From: Gyrodactylus bullatarudis
Lineage: Eukaryota > Platyhelminthes > Monogenea > Gyrodactylidea > Gyrodactylidae
Reading direction: 5' to 3'
Assembly: GCA_012064415.1 (NCBI GenBank)
Contig: SSNU01000057.1
Span: 55,495-119,494, forward strand
DNA length: 64,000 nt
The notes under the pieces are model-generated. The model made no database searches, was not told where the DNA came from, and saw only the letters and a program-made list of their open reading frames with translations. Positions 55,371-64,000 of the stretch are shown in pieces. The translations under genes were made by a program, and so were the position numbers. Numbering within the stretch: the first letter of the stretch is position 1; every line of letters starts with the position of its first letter.

Positions 55371-56774
55371 ATGGATAATAAATTTCACCTAGCTGTACGG
55401 AATGGAAATACCAAACAACTTCATGAACTTTTAGAAGATTCGTTAAGCAGCAAAACTTTACAAGAGGAGTTCAAATCAATTACTCACGAAAAAGAAAATT
55501 GTCTTCATATTGCTGCCAAGTATAACCGTAAAAAAATCGCTAAGATGATCATAGGATATGCGGCTATATTTAATGCTTTAAGAGAAATGTGTTTAGCAAG
55601 AAACATTCATGGATTCACTGCTCATGACATTGCCATAATCTTCAATCTGACTAGTTTAATTAGCATTCTTCCTAGTTTTAATCATAATCAAGTGAGTTTT
55701 TTACTTGTAGATAAATGTTGGCATGTACTCTGTAGTACAGAGTCTGTACATTTGAAAAAATTTCTAAACATTAGAACAGTCACTGATCATCAGTGTCCTT
55801 ATAATAATTACATTCCTAAATCATTACAAATGTCACTAGCTTATTTCTGGTAAGATAATTTTTCTTCAGAAATACTAATTGGTGAATATACGTACAATGC
55901 TGTGGCAAGTGAAATTTTTTGCAAGACAAATGACGGGAGAATATTTATATTCTGTTTTTGTACTTTACTTGAATTTTTCTGTTACTAACAAGTAACCTAA
56001 GAGCGTATATGATTTGACATTTTCTCCTGTTCGATTCCAGTATCAACATGTTCCAAAATCATCCATTTAAAAAATTCATAGTTGACGACTCCAAGTGAAG
56101 AGTTACTGTGATAGAGCTACATCGTTGATGACTTTTTAAGTGAATAATTTTTTTTCACAGAAAGAACTTACAACTTGTAAGTTACAAAAGTACATGAATT
56201 CTTAGGCTTTTGGATTTAAATATTTGAACCAGAGTGTTTGGTGCTTAATGAATTTTTATAATCTTAACTCATTGAATTGAATTATTCTTTAAAAAGTTAT
56301 TGGACAATTAATCGTAAATCTAAGAATAATTTCTCATAATCGAAATGAATCTTTTAAATTACTCAACTACTTCTAAGTAACTAAACTCACTAAAAAAAAT
56401 ATTTTTAGATATCAAAATCAACGAATGAAAATAATGAACCATTGGATTGTACGCTTTATGAAAATGTAGACATCATGTCTACTTCCTTGGACCAAAGTCT
56501 GGTTAGTTGAATTTTCATGCACTAAATATTCTAGGCGTTCATGAATGGCCACTCTCAGACAATCATCAAGAAACAGAAATACAAGAAGAAAATCATTCCC
56601 CTAACACTTGAGGACATTCAGCGCCTGGAAACTTTAGCTTTATTCGATCAATCAACTGGTTTTACGCGAGTCTCAAAAAAAGTAAGAAAATACTTTAGAA
56701 TTAAGCACATAGCTAAGAAGTGTGAGGCAATGTGTTGTAGAGATTTTTTTAACAGATTATTTTCACTGTTATAG
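55371..56774 (+). CDS. Small ankyrin-repeat protein
   Basis: Three exons: 55371-55691, 56409-56501, 56535-56774; 217 residues, introns 717 and 33 nt. The first exon holds ankyrin-type repeats (DNKFHLAVRNGNTKQLHELL, then NCLHIAAKYNRKKIAKMII and HGFTAHDIAIIFN). The later exons are Lys-rich (IIKKQKYKKKIIPL) with a helical segment (LEDIQRLETLALF). A donor-like GTAAGA at 56682 could end exon 3 and lead to unseen exons; reading through gives a basic, Cys-containing tail and a stop at 56772-56774. No specific family is recognised. The start codon is the first ATG after the divergent promoter. Confidence 0.7.
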
Positions 56775-57526
56775 AATTTTAGTTTAAATTTAGTTAGAAT
56801 TAGCTTGTCAGAGAATTCACTTTCAATCTGGAATCGTATATCACCAAAGTATAAATTTCAAAACATAATGCTTACTATTCGTGAATCACAATTTTCGATC
56901 CCACCTAACAGCTCTAGATTCCTTGGAAATCAATAAAAAATTTCAACCTGAATTTAAAATGAGTAAGAACTTGGGCCGCACTCAAAATTGATTAAGTGGG
57001 CAATTAAAATTCTCGAGTTCCTAATGAATAAGACTATGTACATTCTGTTGCAAAATACATATAATTGTAGATAATTTCACTGATCAAGTCAACTTAGGAA
57101 AGGCCAATAAAATACGAATTTCTTGCACGAAAAGACACAAGTATTAAACCACCTTTATCCAAGTCTTATCAAAGTTAATAGATCTAGAGATATTCTTAAA
57201 GCAAACGAAGACAGTTTATATATCAGGTGGGAATAAATTCTTTCGATTCCATCTAAAAATAGTTATTTAATCTATTAAAGTAGTTCTATAAGGATAGGTA
57301 TTTTAATATTGTTACAAGCATTGAAATTCATGTTTGTATAATCACTCAAATCAACAATTATATCGCCAATAACTTGGCTTAGACTTCAAATTAAGTTTAG
57401 CTTAGTGAATAGGGTATAAGAGAATCTAAAAATTTCTCTTGAAGTGGACGAATTTTCGATATCAAACATCTAAAGGACTGGATTGATGATTAGGAAATTA
57501 GTTTTTATAAATCATAGGGAAAATAT

Positions 57527-57760
57527 TAGGTTGTGCGTTAAGTAATGAAACGGAATACAAAAACTGATTTTATTGATAAAAACTTGAGAAAGATCAAATG
57601 GAAATTGAATTTAGTAGCTTCCGTCGTGAAAGTAGCTTCCAGACGAATTGAGACATTTCTACAAAAGAATTTGTAGTTTTCTAATTCCATCATAGAAAAA
57701 ATCTTCAAATTTAGCTCTCAAAGAGCATACGTACTTTGTTTTCACATGGACTGATTATTA
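57527..57760 (-). pseudogene. Mariner-like 3' end
   Basis: The left edge reads TTAGGTTGTGCGTTAAGTAA, a mariner-type terminal repeat. Inward on the minus strand the translation gives FYDGIRKLQ, KCLN and GSYFHDGSY, matching the C-terminal end of mariner transposases (DGIxxLxxxWxKCxxxxGxYxE) with stops. Confidence 0.65.
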
Positions 57761-58049
57761 ATAAAATCCTTAATACTTCATTTACCTAAAAATAGTATTG
57801 TCTAATTAAGAAATCTATCTTATCAATGTGGATAGCCACTTTATTATTTAATCGATAAAAGGGAAAATAAATTTCTTAATCAAAATATTCCATCTTCATA
57901 AAAAGTATAAGCAGAGATTATCTTAGCTTTTTCTTACTTTTATTTTCAAAGATTCGCTCAAGTTAAGCAACATCAAACTTCAAAATTAATCCTTATCAAT
58001 TTCTCCATGAATAAATATGCGTTAAATTAACGGAAATTTAAATATTCAG

Positions 58050-58300
58050 TCGGGGTAAACCTTCGGGCTGCTTAAGGTAAAAGTACCAATTAGTAGCATC
58101 CATATTCAAGACTCGAACGCTGGCTTCAACATTTTCCTCAAGAATTGACTGATAAATTATCAGTGATAACTGTTTGCATTCTTAAAATCGAGCCAGTTCT
58201 CAAAGAAGAGAAACAGCCCCAAGAATATGATTAAGCCTCCACCATACTTGATTGATGTTATAGTGTATTTTTCTTGATATGAAGCACCTCAAATATTTTT
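58050..58300 (-). pseudogene. Tc1-like transposase fragment
   Basis: On the minus strand, SIKYGGGLIIFLGLFLFF corresponds to the Tc1 motif VKHGGGSxMVWGCF, and ILEENVEASVRVLN corresponds to the following YxxILxxNLxxSAxxL. Frameshifts and stops break it, and the DNDPKH box is not intact. It may belong to the same dead element as 57527-57760. Confidence 0.65.
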
Positions 58301-58739
58301 AATCTATCTTTTTTAGCGTTTCTGGGTATCTTTTGTGACTTGAAAAAAAATTATGCATCTGCTCAAAAGTTCACCTAGTTACTATGAAGATGGGAATTTT
58401 CGAAAAATAAATTTTTAAGGAAATTATGGCATACTTCAAATCTCAAAGTAACGTCAAATTCCCATTTTTTGAATTTTGAAAAATTTTTCTAACTGCTTGG
58501 AAACCAATGAAATTTTGACGATCCAAAATCCCTGAATAAGTACAAATTTATCACAAATTTTAATTTGATAATCTGTCTAATTGTCATCCTAAAAATCAAC
58601 TTTTCATCACTCTCTCACATTGAAATCCACAAAATAGTGACAAAAAATTCATATATTCTAGGCGCATAAGATCGACGGTTAAAAAATGGCTTGAGTTTTG
58701 GTTGAATAATGTCGCATGCAAATACAAAGGCATAAACAA

Positions 58740-58970
58740 TATTTTTGAATCAAGTAGTTCTCCAGGGTAATGTTTTCTATTCTAATCTTAATTTTAATTT
58801 TTCTTCAAGTGATGAATTATGATTAAATTGATCAGAGTTATTACTCTAATAATTCTGATTACTTTAACAATCACGTTAATTTTTATAATCCTTATTCTTT
58901 AAGAAATACTACACTTTTCTCTCCCCTTTCTTTTTCTACAGATAGACCAATACAAGCCAGAAGACAACAT
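58740..58970 (+). repeat. Dispersed repeat C, copy 2
   Basis: Matches 50520-50735 in the same orientation; see that copy for shared blocks. Confidence 0.55.
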
Positions 58971-59185
58971 AGTCAGGTAGGAAGCGAACAACGTTATAGT
59001 CAATAAACTATATTGTTGTATTGAGTTATTGAGTTCAAGTTTTTCTTTGCCAGTGTAAATATGATTCAATTTTACCTCAAGTTATTTCGATACTCAAAAT
59101 AAGGTATTATATTATGACTTTTTTTTTAATCAAAAAATTTTTATTTATGTACAGAAATAGAAATTAATTATTGTAAAATTAAGAG

Positions 59186-59270
59186 AACAGGGAAAGACTG
59201 TTCAATGTACCCGGTGAGGGAGGGTCCGACTGAGGGGTAAGAGAGATACCACTACGCCACACCACTTAAT
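59186..59270 (-). repeat. tRNA-like SINE head (tentative)
   Basis: Read on the minus strand it contains TGGCGTAGTGGTAT, a good Pol III A-box as in tRNA genes, followed by a GC-rich stretch (TCAGTCGGACCC) unlike the AT-rich surroundings. A proper B-box and a cloverleaf could not be drawn, so it is more likely a decayed SINE than a tRNA gene. Confidence 0.4.
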
Positions 59271-60598
59271 ATTGATACTTTATGGCTTGATAATTCTGGA
59301 CCCTGGGCTCTTGGCGTTTACCAAAAAACATGCTTTTAAGACTTTTTGAGTAATAAGACTGCATATTTAGTCAAGAAAATTTTATAGTAGAGAGAAACTC
59401 GCATTAATGAAGTTTCTAAGAATTACTACTCAATAATACATGATACAAATCAAATTTAATTTTAAAAGATTCAGAACTTTATTTCAAGTAATAAAGTTGA
59501 AAAATTATTTAAATGGATTCTAATTTTGGTATTAAAAATAGCTTCAAAGTTACTTTATAATCATCCTTTGGGTAAGAAATGCCATAACCCATTGAAATGT
59601 CAGTGTTTGTGTTTGATAATTAAATTGATAATTACATTTTCGTTCACATGAATAAAAATGTTCACGCACAAAAACTTATCTTGAAGCAAAAGGAAAATAT
59701 TATATATCCTTAAGCCTACTTCAAATGTGTATAACTGATCAAATATTTATCAATCTTGCTTTTCTATCCTTAACCAGTTTCATTAAGGATCTCTTGAAAA
59801 TAATAATTTAAACTACGATTACGTGTATATCTATACAATGTATATTCTAATTGTGTAAGTATTCGTGGAAATAAATACATAATATTAAGTATACAATGTA
59901 TACTATACATTCAGAAATAGAAAATAGAGCTACTCAACTTAGAGTTCTAACTTTTAGCAAAATATTCTAAACTTTTCTTTTAATATTCAGCCATTAATCG
60001 TCCAAATATTTCGATGATACAAAACTTTAGCTGAAAGTCTAAAAAAATTTACTTCATTTCGTATGGCCATTAACTTTAGTGATAGATTTGCTGCTATGAA
60101 ACTAGGAATTCTATTCGATAAATAAATTTACTTTTATCTTTAGAACATTGAAAAATGTGACAGGAACCAAATTTCCACTACACGTCAAATTCAAGAAAGG
60201 TATTTTTCCAATCAAAATTCTCCTCTTTTCATCTTAATTAATTAATTTCTCAGGCCAAAGAGATGCGTTCGATTATTGACAGAATTAGTTGAACGAATCT
60301 AGACAAATCCAACCATCCGACAATGGACATTTTTGAGTAAATCTTCAATAATAGATATATCAAATAGATAAGAATTCTTATGATAAATAATAAAAATAAT
60401 AAATGTAAATTTTATAGTCCAGAACTGTTTTGATTGGTTCTTTTTAATTCTGTATATATTTATCCCTGTTGATGGGAATATCATTTCTGCCAAAGTATTA
60501 GACAGACTAGAACGGAGTCTAAGTAAAAATATAGTCTACAACAACTATCATTTACTAAGGGAGAAATGAATAATGTAATAAAAAAACATTAAACTCTG

Positions 60599-60632
60599 AT
60601 TGGCTCATTGAAATGAATATTGAACAGCCAAT
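60599..60632. promoter_or_regulatory. Paired CCAAT boxes upstream of EF-hand gene
   Basis: ATTGG at 60599-60603 and CCAAT at 60628-60632 form an inverted pair about 75-105 bp upstream of the ATG at 60705. Such pairs are typical NF-Y sites near animal promoters. Confidence 0.4.
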
Positions 60633-60704
60633 GAGAACGTATGGTGTAGAATAATCAAGCTTATAGAAACGAATAAAGATGAAATATATCCATGTGAATC
60701 AACA

Positions 60705-60902
60705 ATGTTGAAAAAAAGCTTCAAGCGATTCAAGGAATCAATAAAACCTAAAAAGAAACTGGAGACGCAATTTGATAGTCAAGATGAGAATACTCTCCTG
60801 CTTAGATTTAATGATCTTGACAAAGATAATAACGGAGTCCTGACCAAAGAGGAAGTCACGAAATGCTTTACAGAATTAAACTTTGATAAATATTTCGTCA
60901 AA
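60705..60902 (+). CDS. EF-hand protein, first exon (partial gene)
   Basis: The first coding exon, 66 residues, ends at a GTGAGT donor (60903) in phase 0. A basic N-terminus (MLKKSFKRFKESIKPKKKLE) is followed by one EF-hand: loop DKDNNGVLTKEE with Asp/Asp/Asn/Val-type Ca2+ ligand spacing and flanking helices (LLLRFNDL, VTKCFTEL). The following exons were not found in the window, so they are probably beyond 64,000 or hidden. A calcium-binding mitochondrial carrier (SCaMC) or another multi-EF-hand protein would fit; neither can be shown. Confidence 0.6.
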
Positions 60903-62834
60903 GTGAGTTTGTTCATCCATATTGATGAAAAAGTTTTTCTGTGTTATCTTTACCCTGCCTCGAATATGATAAAAAATTTATTCACCATTTTTCCAAGCAT
61001 AAACAAAATTTGTTTAAGCTGATCAATTTTTGAATTTAACATCACTAATCATAAAGCATTATCTTCGCGTGGAAATTCGCTCACAAAGTGAATGACAATA
61101 AGTTGGAGTGTAAATTATGCAATAATTGAAATGAAAAATAGATGATAAAGTTACATGAGTACTCAAAGTTCATAAAAGTGGGAATCTCGTTCCTATTTTC
61201 TACTAAAAATGATTTTTTCTTCAAGTGGTAGAAGAGATTTAAAAAAACTTTGTTCTATGCGAGCTTCTTGATTTCAAAACTGAAATTAGCTATCCCACTA
61301 TTCCTTCATAAGGTACAGTAATAAAGACGAAATCCACAACATTTTATATAAAATGCAGAACTTTACAATAAAAATTGTAATTTCGATTTTCTTGGTAAAT
61401 GTTGAGCCAAATATCCAAAGGAATTTCTACATCTAAATCCATCTTCCTCTGATTATTACATAGGACATTTTACTAAACCATATATATAATTCTTTTATAA
61501 CACCAAGGAATGCATTTAAATCCAGAAGCATTACTATATTTTTATTAAAGTTTACCCTATGATACATTTACCAGGGAGGTATGAAAGAGAAATACAGATG
61601 ATTTTCTCTCCACCAGGTCAATCAGACTTCTAATGTACTTTATCTAAGATATTTCTCTGAGAAATAAAAGTCTCTTTTTGAATTTCCATTAGAGTGGGTC
61701 TTTGATTTTGAATCTTGAAAAAATTTATTCGAGTCAGAAGCTTGTTAAATACATTAAATAAATTGACTTTTAAGCATCCTATGGCTACCTGAAAGTAGGT
61801 CTTCAAATCAAAATTTAATTTTAGTTAAAATATGTAATTTATAATAATTTCAGGACCTTACAAGATTAGGTCTATTAATAAGAGTCATCGGAATAAATTT
61901 TTGGTTTTCTCAAATATTACAGACGAACCATCGCATTATTCCAAACTTATCTCGAAACGTTTTCTGTAAGTATTTATGAATTTTGTCGTTTGTGCAATTC
62001 TCTTACAAGAGATTCTGGATCATAAAAAAATCTAATCAACATTTCTGGACAAGTTAGGCCAATTTTCTGATTCAAAGTCCCTTAAATAGTGTTTAAAGTT
62101 GGGTAACTTTCTTACCTTTCATGAAGGGACCCATTCTAATTGCCATTTATAGAGTGAGGACCCAACCACAAGTTCCTAGTAGAATTGAAAATATACTTTT
62201 TTTGAAATTTTTTACAAAGGCCTCGTAAAAGATTGTAGATCGGGAATATTTTCCCAAGTTGAATGATATTAAATTTGTATCAATTTGTTCTCTATTCAAC
62301 ATCTGATGATTCAAAATTCTACATTCTTGCCTGAATTAAAAAAGAAATATGTATTAAATCGGCTGAAAAACCACGAGATAATTCTGATCGATAAACAGTA
62401 TATTTTCATCGCCAAAAGGTCAATTAAACATGGATAGTTTTTGAAATTCTAGAATCCCTTATGAGGATATACATTTGATTAAATGCAAAAATGCACATAA
62501 AAGGATATAATCAAAATCATTTTAGATACTTATTTGTAGGTTTTTTGGTGACTAAAATCAAAAATCCTACTACGATGTCCATATAGAATATTTTCTAAAT
62601 CCAAAAAGGAATTTGTATTTTAATTTAAGGAATCAAATAGTGTTATATTTGAAATTTGAGTCAGACAAGATCATTTGAAATACTAAAAAACTAAATATCA
62701 CTTATTTATCGGGATATTATTTTTCTACAGTACAAAGAAAGTTAGCCCTTTTAAGTCCGAGAGAATTTTTTTTCATGACTCGCATTCAATCTCTTGTCTA
62801 TCCTGTGGTTTGTGAATACTCTGATTAAAAATTT
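60903..62834. other. Probable intron of the EF-hand gene
   Basis: AT-rich DNA with no supported exon. An open stretch at about 61856-61970 starts after a TTTCAG acceptor in phase 0 and ends near a GTAAGT, but its translation is not EF-hand-like, so I left it out. Confidence 0.4.
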
Positions 62835-62838
62835 TTAA

Positions 62839-63358
62839 CCCTAGAACGATATTTGGGGGTTCGAGAAGCCTTTTTGATTTTCAAACTAATTTTTTATTGT
62901 TATTATTTTCTTTAGAAGGGTGAAACAACTTTCTAATCCTAACTTAACTATTTTTCTAACGAAATAAACAAGCTTTTTGGTAGTTAGCCTTATCAGCTTG
63001 AGTAAACAGTTGTAATAAGAAAAAGTTTCATGAAAAACATTTGGGGGTCTCAAGAACCCTTTGTGTGTTTCCTTATCTTTAGCCAATTGAAAACTCGTTT
63101 AGAAAGTGTTCAGGGAAAACCGGATATCATTCTTGATTATAATAAATACAAAGGTGGAGTCGATTCCTTAGATCAAATAGTAAGCTTTACTCAACCAAAA
63201 GGGGAACAAAAAGATGATGCTATGTATTGGAACACTTGGATTAACTTGTGCTTCCAATGTTCTAAATAAATCACTCAATCTTTGGTCTTTTTTCAACAAG
63301 GGGTTCCAAAAACCCCCATTTACAGAAAATGCGATTTTCATGATATGCCGTTCTAGGG
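62839..63358 (+). mobile_element. Deleted piggyBac element with TTAA target sites
   Basis: A 520-bp element flanked by TTAA (62835-62838 and 63359-63362). Both ends begin CCCTAGAACG. Subterminal motifs TTTGGGGGTTC (left) and GGGGTTCCAAAAACCCCC (right) are inverted partners. The interior on the plus strand keeps one transposase piece, KPDIILDYNKYKGGVDSLDQ (63119-63180), the conserved piggyBac DDE-region motif. A left-end-like motif (ACATTTGGGGGTCTC) recurs at about 63040, so the left end may be partly duplicated. Non-autonomous. Confidence 0.9.
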
Positions 63359-63439
63359 TTAATTTGATCAAATCTATAGATTTTTTTATGCAATTATTTT
63401 TAATTTTTGAAAAAATAAATAATAGCAATTATTTTTAGT

Positions 63440-64000
63440 TCAAAAGTTACCGATCAAAAATTTACTTAATTTTTGATCCAAAAACAAACAATCTTCGCAG
63501 ATATAGTTCAGATGATTTCATATTTGAATTCTTCAGGTATGATTCCTCGATTAGAGTTGTTTTACTTTTTATCTATGACCTTGGGAAATAGGTTTTCAAA
63601 AAACCATTTTAAACAGAAATTAATTTTTTGAAACTTTCTTCGAATTAGTATGGCACGAATTTGACGAATAACAGAGCTATTAAATTTCAATAGGCATACT
63701 TCGATTTCAAATTTTACTCAGTTTAACGATGTAAAGTTCTTTGAGGAACTTAATGACTACTTCGTTTCTGTTTTTAATCCTCAAGAAGATATCAAGTTAC
63801 TTTCACCCTCTTCCTCTGTCTCTTTTATTTCTCCTAGCCATATTAAAAGGCTCATGGCCTCGTCTAAATCTCATTCTAGGATTGATAATAATTTCAACTC
63901 TTTTGCACTTTTAGAATCTCTTCCTGATTGCTTTCTAGTTAAATTGTCCGAGTTTTTCAATTATTGTTTTTCAAATTCCTATATTCCGGATGAATGGCTA
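63440..64000 (+). pseudogene. Non-LTR retrotransposon, linker and start of RT (cut by window edge)
   Basis: 63470-63690 matches the relics at 50.8 kb and 33.7 kb. From about 63690 an open frame reads FNDVKFFEELNDYFVSVF, then SPSHIKRLMASSKSHSRID and SNSYIPDEWL. This is the segment that precedes the catalytic reverse-transcriptase motifs in Jockey/CR1-like elements. Stops occur in the linker part. The rest lies beyond the window. Confidence 0.75.

Larger units (their letters stand above)
56775..60704. other. Gene-poor region with transposon fossils
   Basis: About 3.9 kb without a supported gene. It contains Tc1/mariner remnants (57527-57760 and 58050-58300), a possible MITE B fragment (58374-58460), repeat C copy 2 (58740-58970) and a tRNA-like SINE fragment (59186-59270). 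Confidence 0.55.

Noticed and set aside
61856..61977. Possible second exon of the EF-hand gene
   Set aside because: Phase fits and there is an acceptor, but the peptide is not EF-hand-like and the stretch is AT-rich by chance.

Overview
The window is nuclear DNA of an invertebrate animal. It is strongly AT-rich, and its genes carry spliceosomal introns. The gene set points to a metazoan: KAT2/PCAF with its N-terminal domain, USP7, the MCU regulator EMRE, a ZNF106-type WD40/zinc-finger protein, an IgSF surface protein and an Src-type kinase. Proteins are well diverged from their vertebrate relatives, and many introns are only 24-33 nt long. That combination suggests a fast-evolving, miniaturised lineage; dicyemid- or orthonectid-like animals come to mind, but this is only a guess. 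I built eleven gene models by hand from splice sites. Ten of them start and stop inside the window and keep frame; the most informative (KAT2, RNASEH2A, USP7, WDR46, GTF2F2, ZNF106-like, receptor) were also checked against the known family sequence.

Layout. 1-4.6 kb: non-coding, probably intron of the kinase gene, with a 457-bp MITE. 4.6-5.2 kb: last two exons of a tyrosine kinase. 5.9-24 kb: a compact gene block. It holds a mitochondrial helical-repeat protein (+), an IgSF protein (-), USP7 (+), RNASEH2A (-), KAT2/GCN5 (-), WDR46 (-) and EMRE (+). Neighbours are separated by about 70-600 bp. 24-46.6 kb: one receptor gene (-) with a SUEL lectin domain, a sushi domain, one membrane pass and a long cytoplasmic tail, spread over 12 exons with an 11.2-kb first intron. 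46.7-55.2 kb: GTF2F2 (+) and the ZNF106-like gene (-). 55.4-56.8 kb: a small ankyrin protein (+). 56.8-64 kb: mostly repeats, plus the first exon of an EF-hand protein and the start of a non-LTR reverse transcriptase at the right edge.

Mobile DNA sits in introns and intergenic DNA: piggyBac remnants with TTAA target sites, a MULE inserted inside one piggyBac (nested in a KAT2 intron) with a perfect 9-bp duplication, a 5'-truncated LINE with an 11-bp duplication and poly-A end, Tc1/mariner fossils, an ISXO2-type fragment, and at least two MITE families.

Themes. Several genes are basic nuclear machinery: KAT2 (histone acetylation), GTF2F2 (TFIIF), USP7 (deubiquitination), WDR46 (ribosome biogenesis), RNASEH2A (RNA:DNA hybrid removal). 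Two are mitochondrial. Three head-to-head pairs are 75-200 bp apart and probably share promoters. The most unusual observations are the ultrashort introns beside an 11-kb intron, the SUEL-sushi receptor, and the nested MULE/piggyBac insertion.
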